Source of the DNA: Pseudomonas sp. dw_612
Lineage (GTDB): Bacteria > Pseudomonadota > Gammaproteobacteria > Pseudomonadales > Pseudomonadaceae
Reading direction: 5' to 3'
Assembly: GCF_018449725.1 (NCBI RefSeq)
Contig: NZ_JAAVVC010000001.1
Location: forward strand, 620,001-684,000
DNA: 64,000 bases
Program-made: the position numbers and the translations under genes
Shown here: positions 34,300-43,170 of the stretch, piece after piece
Layout: each line of letters opens with the position of its first letter
How positions within the stretch are numbered: the stretch's first letter is position 1
The notes under the pieces: model-generated
The model's input: only the letters and a program-made list of their open reading frames with translations
Databases searched by the model: none
Told to the model about the DNA's origin: nothing

Positions 34300-35049
34300 A
34301 TGAGCAGCACCCTCAAAGGCAAAATCGCATTGATCACCGGCGGCACCACCGGCATCGGCCTGGCCTCGGCCCAAGCCTTCGTCGATCAAGGCGCCACTGT
34401 CTTCATCACCGGCCGCCGTCAGGCAGAACTGGATGCGGCGGTGGCTTCCATTGGCCACAACATCACCGGGATTCAGGGCGACGTGTCGAACCTGGCCGAT
34501 CTGGACCGGATCTTTGAAGTGATCAAGGCCAAGTCCGGGCATTTGGATATCGTCTTCGCCAACGCTGGCGGCGGTGACATGCTGCCACTCGGTGCGATCA
34601 CCGAAGAACACTTCGACCGAATCTTCGGCATCAACGTCAAAGGCCTGCTGTTTACCGTGCAGAAATCCCTGCCCCTGTTGAAGGACGGTGGTTCGGTGAT
34701 CCTCACGGCGTCCACCACCGCGACCAAAGGCACGGAAAACTTCAGCGTTTACAGCGCCAGCAAAGCCGCAGTACGCAACTTCGCCCGCTCATGGTTGCTG
34801 GACCTGAAAAGCCGCAAGATTCGCGTCAACGTCATCAGCCCCGGCCCAATCCACACGCCCGGCTTGACCGGAATCGCGCCACCGGATCAGCAGCAGGGCT
34901 TGCTGGACTTCCTGACCAGCCAGGTTCCGATCGGTCGTCTCGGCGAGCCGGCGGAAGTGGGCAAAGCGGCGGTGTTCCTGGCGTCGGATGCCAGCAGTTT
35001 CATCAACGGGATCGAGCTGTTTGTGGACGGCGGGTTCGCGCAGATCTGA
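34300..35049 (+). CDS. Short-chain dehydrogenase/reductase
   Basis: 249 residues, classical SDR: cofactor motif TGGTTGIG at about 14-21, NAG in VFANAGGG, catalytic Ser in ILTASTTA and YSASKAA (Tyr-x3-Lys), C-terminal FINGIELFVDGGFAQI. RRQ after strand 2 suggests NADP preference. Cytosolic oxidoreductase; substrate unknown. Closely paired with the divergent LysR regulator. Confidence 0.9.
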   Translation: MSSTLKGKIALITGGTTGIGLASAQAFVDQGATVFITGRRQAELDAAVASIGHNITGIQGDVSNLADLDRIFEVIKAKSGHLDIVFANAGGGDMLPLGAITEEHFDRIFGINVKGLLFTVQKSLPLLKDGGSVILTASTTATKGTENFSVYSASKAAVRNFARSWLLDLKSRKIRVNVISPGPIHTPGLTGIAPPDQQQGLLDFLTSQVPIGRLGEPAEVGKAAVFLASDASSFINGIELFVDGGFAQI

Positions 35050-35060
35050 TCGGCGCAATG

Positions 35061-35096
35061 AAAAACGCGGCACCTCGACGGGCGCCGCGTTTTTTT
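35061..35096. terminator. Bidirectional terminator between SDR and MFS genes
   Basis: AACGCGGC / GCCGCGTT stem with a 12-base loop, A-run on one side and seven T on the other, between the convergent genes. Confidence 0.85.
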
Positions 35097-36279
35097 ATGA
35101 TTGGCAGACTTTCAACGATCGTTGGCGCATCAAAGCCATCAATGCCCCCACGGCGAGGACGATCAGCACCGCGCCATAGCCATCGGTGGTCGCGATCAGT
35201 CCAAAGGTGCGGGTCAAGTTCCCGGCCAGCAACGACGGCAAGCAAAACGCCAGGTAACTCAGCACATAAAACGCCGACATCAACCCGGCCCGTTCATGGG
35301 GCAAGGCCAACGGCACAAGGCTGCGCACCGCACCGAGGAAACCGGCACCAAACCCGCAACCCGCCACCAGCGTACCGATGAAAAACAGCGGCAGACTGGC
35401 GCTGTGAACCGCCGTCAGGATCAGCACAATCCCTACCGGCAACAGACTGGCGCCCAGGCGCAGCACTTTGTCCGCCGGCCGATTGCGCAGGCTGTAGATC
35501 ATCAACGCACCGGTCACCGTCAACGCGGCGACCGTCGCGCCGCCAATCAGGTTCGAGGTCGAACCGGTGGCGGTGCGCACTAATGACGGCGCCAGCGAGG
35601 CGAAGAAACCGCCCAGCGCCCACACCGCCGTGTTGATCGGCAGCACCGCCCACAACGTGCGCCGCGCCTGGACCGGCACATGCAGGGTCGGGCGCAGCGA
35701 AGCCAACGCCCCCGGTTGCCGGCTGACGCTTTCCGGCAGACGCCAGACGTACAGCGCCTGCATCACAAACAGCCCGAGCAGCACCCAAAACGTCAATTGC
35801 AACGGCAGCGGCGCAAATTCGGCCAACAAACCGCAACCCATGGCACCAACGGCCATGCCCAACAACGGCGCGACACTGTTGATCAACGGCCCGTGCTGAC
35901 GGTGGGTATCCAGCAGCGCGGCGCTCAATACGGCGGTGGCCATTCCCGTCGCGAAGCCCTGAAGCACCCGGGCGCTGATCAGCCAAGCGACGCTGTCGGC
36001 ATTGATAAACAGCACCATCGCCAGCATGTTCAGCAGGATCGCGGTGAAAATCACCGGTTTGCGCCCGAGGAAATCCGAGAGTGAGCCAACGGTCAGCAGC
36101 GCCACCAGCAACGTGAGGGCGTAGACGCCGAAGATCAGGGTCAGCGTCGCGGCCGAGAACTGCAGCTGGTCTTGGTACAAGTGATACAACGGCGTCGGCG
36201 CCGTGGAAGCGGCGAGAAAGCTGAGTAAAGTGATCGCCAGAAACCACAGGCTGGAACGGCTTGATACTGGATGAGACAT
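35095..36279 (-). CDS. MFS drug/metabolite exporter
   Basis: 394 residues, 12 helices. Motif A-like GSLSDFLGRKPVIF between helices 2 and 3; helix 5 region GMAVGAMGCGLLAEFAPLPLQLTFWVL. DHA-type exporters of this size expel drugs or metabolites. ATG at 36279 is used because GCGGAG lies just upstream; an in-frame GTG five codons earlier lies in the palindrome. Divergent TetR gene and a perfect palindrome upstream indicate repression. Confidence 0.85.
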   Translation of the reverse strand: MSHPVSSRSSLWFLAITLLSFLAASTAPTPLYHLYQDQLQFSAATLTLIFGVYALTLLVALLTVGSLSDFLGRKPVIFTAILLNMLAMVLFINADSVAWLISARVLQGFATGMATAVLSAALLDTHRQHGPLINSVAPLLGMAVGAMGCGLLAEFAPLPLQLTFWVLLGLFVMQALYVWRLPESVSRQPGALASLRPTLHVPVQARRTLWAVLPINTAVWALGGFFASLAPSLVRTATGSTSNLIGGATVAALTVTGALMIYSLRNRPADKVLRLGASLLPVGIVLILTAVHSASLPLFFIGTLVAGCGFGAGFLGAVRSLVPLALPHERAGLMSAFYVLSYLAFCLPSLLAGNLTRTFGLIATTDGYGAVLIVLAVGALMALMRQRSLKVCQS

Positions 36280-36281
36280 TG

Positions 36282-36324
36282 GCACACTCCGCAAAAGCTA
36301 AGTTTTTGCTTTTGCGGAGTGTGC
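36282..36324. promoter_or_regulatory. Perfect 17-bp palindrome, probable TetR operator
   Basis: GCACACTCCGCAAAAGC (36282-36298) and GCTTTTGCGGAGTGTGC (36308-36324) are exact reverse complements with a 9-base spacer, between the divergent MFS and TetR genes. The inner arm contains the MFS ribosome binding site, so the same sequence could also form a translation-blocking hairpin in the MFS mRNA. Confidence 0.7.
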
Positions 36325-36370
36325 TACCGACCAGCGCTTAAAGCAAATTCTTTGTGTTAAGGTCCGCCAC

Positions 36371-36910
36371 ATGGCTATTAAAGAAGGTTTACGCCCGGGC
36401 GGCAGAAGCGCCAGGGTTCAAGAATCAATTCATTCGGCGGTCCGCGCGCTCCTTGAAGAACAGGAGCGCTCGACCGTGACGGTGCCGCAAATTGCTGCGC
36501 GCGCAGGGGTAACGCCGTCGACGATTTATCGGCGCTGGGGCGATTTGTCGGTGTTGCTGGCGGATGTCGCCCTCGCCCGCATGCGCCCCGACAGTGAGCC
36601 GGCCAACACCGGCAGCCTGCGTGGCGATTTGCGCGCCTGGGGTGAGCAGTATCTGGACGAGATGAGTTCGGAGCTGGGTCGCAACCTGTTGCGCGATGTG
36701 CAATGCAGCTCTACGCCGGGCTTTTGCGTGGCGATCATCGGCGGGCAATTGCAGACCATTCTGGATCGATATCCGGATCAGCCGTTGCCGAGCGTTGATC
36801 GCCTGATCAACCTGATCTCGGCACCGACGGTGTTTCGCGTGCTGTTTTCGGCGGCGCCGCTGGAGGTTGAGGAATTGCATCGGTTGATTGAGATTGCGTT
36901 GAGTCATTAA
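36371..36910 (+). CDS. TetR-family regulator
   Basis: 179 residues. N-terminal HTH (TVTVPQIAARAGVTPSTIYRRWGDLSVLLADVAL), C-terminal TetR_C-type ligand domain with AWGEQYLDEMSSELGRNLLRDV. It very likely represses the divergent MFS exporter through the palindrome at 36282-36324 and itself. Confidence 0.88.
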   Translation: MAIKEGLRPGGRSARVQESIHSAVRALLEEQERSTVTVPQIAARAGVTPSTIYRRWGDLSVLLADVALARMRPDSEPANTGSLRGDLRAWGEQYLDEMSSELGRNLLRDVQCSSTPGFCVAIIGGQLQTILDRYPDQPLPSVDRLINLISAPTVFRVLFSAAPLEVEELHRLIEIALSH

Positions 36911-36917
36911 GGCCGCC

Positions 36918-37013
36918 ATTCGCGAGCAAGCCCGCTCCCACAGGGGGACCGGGGTGTACACAAATTATGTGTTCACTGGAGCTCCCCTGTGGGAGCGGGC
37001 TTGCTCGCGAAGA
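36918..37013. repeat. REP inverted pair
   Basis: CGCGAGCAAGCCCGCTCCCACA and CTGTGGGAGCGGGCTTGCTCG arms with a ~45-base centre, between two plus-strand genes. Confidence 0.9.
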
Positions 37014-37162
37014 GGCCCGCCCAGACCACCACAATCTGACTGACACAAAGCCCTGCGACACCCCGCCACGCCACGACCTTGGTCGACACTGACGAACCCA
37101 CGCCATCGTGCGAGACTGTCTGTCCGGGCCTGAACCCCGGGTGTCTTTTGTCTGGAGTTTCC

Positions 37163-40100
37163 ATGTCGCTGTCCAGCGGGCTGATCGCCGCCGTTGCCCT
37201 GGCCTATATGGCCATCATGTTCGCCATCGCCTTCTACGGTGACCGTCGCAGCGCGCCGTTGCCGCCGCGGGTGCGTGCCTGGGTCTACAGCCTGTCGCTG
37301 GCCGTGTATTGCACCAGTTGGACCTTCTTTGGCGCCGTGGGCCAGGCCGCCGAACAGCTCTGGTCATTCCTGCCGATCTACCTCGGGCCGATCCTGCTAC
37401 TGGTGTGCGCGCCGTGGGTCCTGCAAAAAATGGTGATGATCAGCAAGCAGGAGAACATCACCTCCATCGCCGACTTTATCGCTGCACGCTATGGCAAGTC
37501 GCAATCGCTGGCCGTGGTGGTGGCGTTGATCTGCCTGGTCGGCGTCCTGCCCTACATCGCCTTGCAGCTCAAGGGCATTGTCCTCGGTGTGAATCTGCTG
37601 ATCGGCGCCGGGGCCGACGCCATGGGCACCCGCGCCCAAGACACGGCGCTGATCGTCTCGCTGGTGTTGGCGTTGTTCACCATTGTGTTCGGTACCCGCA
37701 ACCTCGACGCCACTGAACACCACCGCGGCATGGTGCTGGCGATTGCGTTCGAATCGCTGGTCAAGCTGTTCGCTTTTCTCGCGGTCGGCGCGTTTGTGAC
37801 CTACGGCTTGTACGACGGTTTCGACGACCTGTTCGACCAGGCCATGCTCGCCCCACGCCTGGAGGAATACTGGAAAGAAACCATCAACTGGCCGTCCATG
37901 GTGGTGCAGACCGGCGTTGCGATGATGGCGATCATCTGCCTGCCCCGGCAGTTCCACGTCACGGTGGTGGAGAACATCGAGCCCCAGGACTTGCGTCTGG
38001 CCAAGTGGGTGTTCCCGGCCTACCTGGCATTGGCGGCACTGTTTGTAGTCCCTATCGCCTTGGCCGGTCAGATGTTGCTACCGAGCTCGGTGCTGCCGGA
38101 TTCTTTCGTGATCAGCCTGCCGCTGGCCCAGGCCCACCCGGCGCTGGCGATGCTGGCGTTTATCGGTGGCGCGTCGGCGGCCACCGGCATGGTGATCGTG
38201 GCCAGCGTGGCGCTGTCGACCATGGTGTCCAACGACATGTTGTTGCCGTGGTTGCTGCGTCGAAACAACGCCGAGCGGCCGTTCGAAGTGTTCCGCCAGT
38301 GGATGCTCTCGGTGCGTCGGGTCAGCATCGTGGTGATTCTGCTGCTGGCTTACGTCAGTTATCGCCTGCTCGGCTCAACCGCCAGCCTGGCGACCATCGG
38401 CCAGATTGCCTTCGCCGCCGTCACCCAACTGGCCCCGGCCATGCTCGGCGCGCTGTACTGGAAGCAGGCCAACCGTCGTGGCGTTTTTGCTGGTCTCGCT
38501 GCGGGGACGTTCCTGTGGTTCTACACCTTGATCCTGCCGATTGCCGCCCACAGCCTCGGCGTGTCCCTGAGCACTTTCCCCGGGCTGGCGTGGTTGCACA
38601 GTAACCCGTTGAACCTGCCACTGACCCCGCTGACCCAAGGCGTGGTGCTGTCGCTGGCGGCCAACTTCACGTTGTTCGCCTGGGTCTCGGTGCTGTCGCG
38701 CACGCGGGTTTCCGAGCACTGGCAGGCGGGCCGTTTCATCGGCCAGGAAATCAGCGCCCGGCCCAGCGCCCGCTCGATGCTGGCGGTGCAAATCGACGAT
38801 CTGCTGCAACTGGCCGCGCGTTTTGTCGGTGAGGAACGTGCGCGCCAGAGCTTTATCCGCTTCGCCTATCGCCAGGGCAAAGGCTTCAACCCGAACCAGA
38901 ACGCCGACGGGGAATGGATCGCGCATACCGAACGCTTGCTGGCCGGCGTGCTCGGCGCTTCATCGACCCGCGCGGTGGTAAAAGCCGCCATTGAAGGGCG
39001 GGAAATGCAGCTGGAGGACGTCGTCCGCATCGCCGACGAAGCGTCGGAAGTGTTGCAGTTCAACCGCGCGCTGCTGCAAGGGGCGATCGAGAACATCACC
39101 CAAGGCATCAGCGTGGTCGACCAGTCGTTGAAACTGGTGGCCTGGAACCGGCGTTATCTGGAGCTGTTCAACTACCCGGATGGACTGATCAGGCTTGGCC
39201 GGCCGATTGCCGACATCATTCGCTACAACGCCGAACGTGGGCTGTGTGGTCCGGGCGAAGCGGAAGTGCATGTCGCCCGACGTTTGCACTGGATGCGTCA
39301 GGGGCGTGCCCACACCTCTGAGCGACTTTTCCCCAATGGCCGTGTGATTGAGCTGATCGGCAACCCGATGCCCGGCGGCGGTTTCGTCATGAGTTTCACC
39401 GACATCACCGCGTTCCGCGAGGCCGAGCAGGCGCTGACCGAGGCCAATGAAGGCCTGGAACAACGGGTGACCGCGCGGACCCACGAACTGTCGCAACTCA
39501 ACGTCGCCCTCACCGAAGCCAAAGGCACCGCCGAGTCGGCCAACCAGTCGAAAACGCGTTTCCTGGCGGCGGTCAGCCATGACTTGATGCAACCGCTGAA
39601 CGCCGCACGCCTGTTCTCCGCCGCCCTGACGCATCAGGACGATGGCTTGTCCAGCGAGGCGCAGAAACTGATCCATCACCTGGACAGTTCGTTGCGTTCG
39701 GCCGAAGACCTGATCAGCGATTTGCTGGACATTTCCCGCCTGGAAAACGGCAAGATCAACCCCGATCCCAAGCCGTTCGTGCTCAATGAGTTGTTCGATA
39801 TCCTCGGCGCGGAGTTCAAGGCGCAGGCCCGGGAACAAGGGCTGAAGTTCCGTCTGCGCGGCAGCACATTGCGGGTCGACAGCGACATCAAGTTGCTGCG
39901 ACGGATCCTGCAAAATTTCCTCACCAACGCCTTCCGTTATGCCAAAGGCCCGGTATTGCTGGGGGTTCGCCGGCGCAAGGGAGAACTGAGCCTGGAAGTC
40001 TGGGACCGTGGGCCAGGAATTCCGGAAGACAAGCAGCAAGTGATTTTCGAAGAATTCAAACGCCTCGACAGCCACCAGACCCGCGCCGAGAAAGGCCTGG

Positions 40101-40633
40101 GCCTGGGCCTGGCGATTGCCGACGGGTTGTGTCGCGTGTTGGGCCACACATTGCGTGTGCGTTCGTGGCCGGGACACGGCAGCGTATTCAGTGTCAGCGT
40201 GCCGTTGGCCCGGGCGCAGACACTGGCGCCGAGCAACGTGGTCGAACTCAACGGCAAATTGCCGAGCGGCGCGCAGGTACTGTGCATCGATAACGAAGAC
40301 AGCATTTTGATTGGCATGAACAGCCTGCTGACGCGTTGGGGTTGCCAGGTCTGGACCGCGCGCAACCGTGAGGAATGCGCGGCGCTGCTGGGCGACGGGA
40401 TGCGCCCACAGTTGGCGTTGGTGGATTACCACTTGGACGATGGCGAAACCGGCACTGAGTTGATGGCATGGCTGCGCACGCGATTGGGCGAGCCGGTGCC
40501 GGGGGTGGTGATCAGTGCGGACGGGCGCCCGGAGACGGTGGCCCAGGTGCATGCGGCGGGATTGGATTATCTGGCGAAACCGGTGAAACCAGCGGCGTTG
40601 CGGGCGTTGTTGAGTCGGCATTTGCCGTTGTGA
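37163..40633 (+). CDS. SLC5-type hybrid sensor histidine kinase with receiver domain
   Basis: 1156 residues. Residues 1-520: about 13 helices of a sodium/solute symporter domain (as in CbrA), with YCTSWTFFGAVGQAAEQLW. Then a PAS domain (about 640-760, ITQGISVVDQSLKLVAWNRRYLELF), a coiled linker, HisKA with FLAAVSHDLMQPLNAARL (H806), HATPase with NFLTNAFRYA, WDRGPGIP and GLGLGLAI, and a C-terminal receiver with D1088 in VDYHLDD and the KPVKP lysine. It likely senses a transported or bound nutrient at the inner membrane. No cognate regulator lies next to it. ATG at 37163 follows TGGAG. Confidence 0.9.
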   Translation: MSLSSGLIAAVALAYMAIMFAIAFYGDRRSAPLPPRVRAWVYSLSLAVYCTSWTFFGAVGQAAEQLWSFLPIYLGPILLLVCAPWVLQKMVMISKQENITSIADFIAARYGKSQSLAVVVALICLVGVLPYIALQLKGIVLGVNLLIGAGADAMGTRAQDTALIVSLVLALFTIVFGTRNLDATEHHRGMVLAIAFESLVKLFAFLAVGAFVTYGLYDGFDDLFDQAMLAPRLEEYWKETINWPSMVVQTGVAMMAIICLPRQFHVTVVENIEPQDLRLAKWVFPAYLALAALFVVPIALAGQMLLPSSVLPDSFVISLPLAQAHPALAMLAFIGGASAATGMVIVASVALSTMVSNDMLLPWLLRRNNAERPFEVFRQWMLSVRRVSIVVILLLAYVSYRLLGSTASLATIGQIAFAAVTQLAPAMLGALYWKQANRRGVFAGLAAGTFLWFYTLILPIAAHSLGVSLSTFPGLAWLHSNPLNLPLTPLTQGVVLSLAANFTLFAWVSVLSRTRVSEHWQAGRFIGQEISARPSARSMLAVQIDDLLQLAARFVGEERARQSFIRFAYRQGKGFNPNQNADGEWIAHTERLLAGVLGASSTRAVVKAAIEGREMQLEDVVRIADEASEVLQFNRALLQGAIENITQGISVVDQSLKLVAWNRRYLELFNYPDGLIRLGRPIADIIRYNAERGLCGPGEAEVHVARRLHWMRQGRAHTSERLFPNGRVIELIGNPMPGGGFVMSFTDITAFREAEQALTEANEGLEQRVTARTHELSQLNVALTEAKGTAESANQSKTRFLAAVSHDLMQPLNAARLFSAALTHQDDGLSSEAQKLIHHLDSSLRSAEDLISDLLDISRLENGKINPDPKPFVLNELFDILGAEFKAQAREQGLKFRLRGSTLRVDSDIKLLRRILQNFLTNAFRYAKGPVLLGVRRRKGELSLEVWDRGPGIPEDKQQVIFEEFKRLDSHQTRAEKGLGLGLAIADGLCRVLGHTLRVRSWPGHGSVFSVSVPLARAQTLAPSNVVELNGKLPSGAQVLCIDNEDSILIGMNSLLTRWGCQVWTARNREECAALLGDGMRPQLALVDYHLDDGETGTELMAWLRTRLGEPVPGVVISADGRPETVAQVHAAGLDYLAKPVKPAALRALLSRHLPL

Positions 40634-40670
40634 TGCGGCAGGTCCTAGCCATGTGGTGGTTGGGCTGACG

Positions 40671-40766
40671 CCTTCGCGAGCAAGCCCGCTCCCACAGGGT
40701 TTTGGGTGGCTAACTCCTTGTGTGCAACACCACACATCCCCTGTGGGAGCGGGCTTGCTCGCGAAG
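40671..40766. repeat. REP inverted pair
   Basis: CCTTCGCGAGCAAGCCCGCTC and CTGTGGGAGCGGGCTTGCTCG arms, ~45-base centre, between the convergent kinase and rmuC genes. Confidence 0.9.
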
Positions 40767-40774
40767 CTTTTGAT

Positions 40775-42253
40775 CTACTCAGGCAACTCGGCCAAGCCAT
40801 CTACATCGGTCATCGCCCGCTCCAGCAAATCCGCGGGCAAACTCTTGCTCGCCCGGGCACCGAGCAACTTCAATTGCTCGCTACGGCTGACCAGGTTTCC
40901 GCGCCCTTCCGTCAGCTTGTTGCGCGCCGAGCTGTAGGCTTTGTCCAGTTGCTGCAAGCGATTGCCGACTTCGTCCAGGTCCTGGATGAACAACACGAAT
41001 TTGTCGTACAGCCACCCCGCCCGCTCAGCGATTTCCCGGGCGTTCTGGCTCTGGCGCTCCTGTTTCCACAAGCTGTCGATAACCCGCAGCGTGGCCAGCA
41101 ACGTGGTCGGGCTGACGATCACGATGTTGCGGTCGAACGCTTCCTGGAACAGCGTCGGCTCAGCCTGCAACGCCGCGGAAAACGCCGCTTCGATCGGCAC
41201 GAACAGCAGAACGAAATCCAGGCTGTGCAAACCGTCGAGGCGCTTGTAATCCTTGCCGGACAGGCCTTTGACGTGATTGCGCAGGGACAGCACGTGCTGC
41301 TTGATCGCGATCTGGCCGATGGCATCGTCGTCGGCGGCAACGTATTGCTGATACGCCGTGAGGCTGACCTTGGAGTCGACCACCACTTGCTTGTCGCCGG
41401 GCAGGTAAATGATCACGTCCGGCTGGAAACGCTCGCCGTCCGGGCCTTTGAGGGTGACTTGGGTCTGATACTCGCGGCCCTTCTCCAGACCGGCGTGTTC
41501 AAGCACGCGTTCGAGAATCAGCTCGCCCCAGTTGCCTTGGGTTTTCTGTCCTTTCAAGGCGCGGGTCAGGTTGGTGGCTTCGTCGCTCAGGCGCAGGTTG
41601 AGCTGTTGCAGGCGCTCCAACTCCTTGGCCAATGAAAAGCGTTCACGGGCCTCGGCTTGATAGCTTTCTTCAACGCGCTTTTCGAACGACTGGATGCGCT
41701 CTTTCAACGGATCGAGCAATTGCCCCAGACGCTGCTGACTGGTTTCGGCGAAACGCTGCTCGCGCTCGTCGAAGATTTTGCCCGCCAGCTCGGCGAACTG
41801 TGCGCGCAACTCGTCGCGCGAGCCCTGAAGGTCGTTGAGACGTTGCTGATGGCTTTCCTGCTGTTCGCGCAGCTCGGCATTGAGGGACGCGGTCTGCGCA
41901 TCCAGGCGACGCAACTCAGCCTCTTTGCCGGCGCGCTCGATATTCCAGGCGTGAGCCGCGTCGCGAGCATCGTCGCGCTCGATTTGCAGCAGCTCGACTT
42001 CACGGCGCAGCGCGGCCAGATCCGCTTGCTTGGTGGAGTTGGCCTGACTCAGATCACCGATTTCATCGCGACACGCATCGAGCTGGGCATTCAAGCCGTC
42101 CTGGGCCAATTGGGCCATGGCCAGTCGCTCTTCCAGCAGCGCCTGATCGGCCAGCGCCGAGCTTGCCCGGCGCTGGATGTGCCAGGCCAGCGCCAACAAT
42201 GGCACTGCAGCGCCCGCCAGACCGAGCAGTATGCTGGTCAAGTCCATAGCCAT
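40775..42253 (-). CDS. rmuC: DNA recombination protein RmuC
   Basis: 492 residues: an N-terminal membrane helix (about 5-25), a long coiled coil (about 30-195, EERLAMAQLAQDGLNAQL...), then the RmuC domain with LILERVLEHAGLEKGREYQTQVTLKGPDGERFQPDVIIYLPGDKQVVVDSKVSLTAY. RmuC limits inverted-repeat-driven rearrangement and has a PD-(D/E)xK-like nuclease core (D..V-D-S-K). AGGAG before the first of two ATGs (42253) fixes the start. Fitting for a genome rich in palindromic REPs. Confidence 0.93.
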   Translation of the reverse strand: MAMDLTSILLGLAGAAVPLLALAWHIQRRASSALADQALLEERLAMAQLAQDGLNAQLDACRDEIGDLSQANSTKQADLAALRREVELLQIERDDARDAAHAWNIERAGKEAELRRLDAQTASLNAELREQQESHQQRLNDLQGSRDELRAQFAELAGKIFDEREQRFAETSQQRLGQLLDPLKERIQSFEKRVEESYQAEARERFSLAKELERLQQLNLRLSDEATNLTRALKGQKTQGNWGELILERVLEHAGLEKGREYQTQVTLKGPDGERFQPDVIIYLPGDKQVVVDSKVSLTAYQQYVAADDDAIGQIAIKQHVLSLRNHVKGLSGKDYKRLDGLHSLDFVLLFVPIEAAFSAALQAEPTLFQEAFDRNIVIVSPTTLLATLRVIDSLWKQERQSQNAREIAERAGWLYDKFVLFIQDLDEVGNRLQQLDKAYSSARNKLTEGRGNLVSRSEQLKLLGARASKSLPADLLERAMTDVDGLAELPE

Positions 42254-42314
42254 AGCGACTCCTGCCGATGAGATAAAGCCTGAAGGTTAACCAAGGCGTC
42301 AGGTCTTGGACAGC

Positions 42315-42638
42315 TCAGTCTTCGACGAGCCCCAGTTCCTGCTGGGCGCGTCGGTCACCGGCGCGGGCGGCCTGGCGCAGCAGGTCGTGGCCAATGCGCC
42401 GATCCCGGGCGTTGCCGCACTCGCGGCACATCAACTGACCCAAACGGCTTTGCGCGGCCACTACCCCTTCACGGGCCGGTTGCTTAAGCAATCGTCCGGC
42501 AAAATGTTTGACGTTGGGGTTATCGCCCAGGCGCGGGCTGTCCAGTAGCCACTCGGCCACACGCATGGAAAAGCGCTTGGGTGGGGTAACAGTCGGGGGC
42601 GTTGCGGTAACAGCGGGTGATACTGAGCGAAACTTCAT
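42315..42638 (-). CDS. SEL1-repeat protein, 107 aa
   Basis: MKFRSVSPAVTATPPTVTPPKRF is a proline/threonine-rich head, followed by SEL1-like helices VAAQSRLGQLMCRECGNARDRRIGHDLLRQAARAGDRRAQQELGL with a CREC motif. The ATG at 42638 starts the believable protein; the open frame further upstream lies in low-complexity DNA. Lies 61 bases upstream of rmuC in the same direction. Confidence 0.65.
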   Translation of the reverse strand: MKFRSVSPAVTATPPTVTPPKRFSMRVAEWLLDSPRLGDNPNVKHFAGRLLKQPAREGVVAAQSRLGQLMCRECGNARDRRIGHDLLRQAARAGDRRAQQELGLVED

Positions 42639-42742
42639 AAAGCACTGTAGGGCAGATCGGAAGGCGCGCCACTCTACTCTTTTTTTCTTACAGGTAAAGT
42701 CGAAAAAAACCCGGCACGCCCGTCCTAGAGCAAGCGCTTGGG

Positions 42743-42875
42743 ACAATCCACAGAAGCTGTGGATAACTCAGTGGACAACCGCCCTTGAACTCTCGCAAAG
42801 CCCTGTGGAATGGGGCTCGCAGTCAAACTGACGATTTTTTCACCAGTAAAAAAAAGCGATGTTTTTCATTGACTT
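42743..42875. repeat. ~130-bp intergenic element, copy B, with facing DnaA-box-like sequences
   Basis: CAATCCACA, GAAGC spacer and TGTGGATAAC (42744-42767) repeat the 10-5-10 geometry of copy A. GGGGCTCGCAG, TTTTTTCACC...AAAAAAA and TTCATTGACTT (42865-42875) follow in the same order. The distance from the dyad start to TTGACT is 126 bases here and 125 in copy A. The left box is one or two bases off the DnaA consensus. Confidence 0.6.
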
Positions 42876-43001
42876 AAATTTTCATTACAGGCACCCACTG
42901 TGTTTGAAGCCAAGGTGACAGTGGCGTGACAGCGCGCGCAACTTATGTGCACAAGTACCTTCGCAGCGGTTATATCAATGCGCTTTTTCGGCGCGTTTTT
43001 T
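42869..43001 (+). ncRNA. Candidate small transcript after element B
   Basis: TTGACT at 42869 and a plus-strand terminator at 42977-43001 bracket about 130 bases with no ORF, as in copy A. The -10 region is poor, so expression is uncertain. Confidence 0.25.
42977..43001 (+). terminator. Terminator hairpin after element B
   Basis: AATGCGC / GCGCGTT (one G-U pair) around TTTTTCG, then four or more T on the plus strand. No plus-strand gene ends here. Confidence 0.55.
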
Positions 43002-43039
43002 GTTCACGCCTGGGGATAAGGCTGTTGGCGCATAGCCCT

Positions 43040-43170
43040 GTAGCAGCTGGCGAAGCCTGCGTTCGGCTGCGAAGCAGTCGTGATTGCAGATGACGCGGTG
43101 TATTAGAAAGATCGCATGCTCAGGTTTTGCGACTGCTTCGCAGCCGAACGCAGGCTTCGCCAACTGCTAC
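43040..43170. repeat. Long inverted repeat, TAGCAGCTGGCGAAGCCTGC type, copy 2
   Basis: Arms GTAGCAGCTGGCGAAGCCTGC and GCAGGCTTCGCCAACTGCTAC around a ~50-base centre; the same family as 26122-26260. Confidence 0.85.

Noticed and set aside
38960..40735. 591-codon minus-strand frame opposite the histidine kinase
   Set aside because: Shadow of the kinase/receiver region; no domain and it ends in REP sequence.
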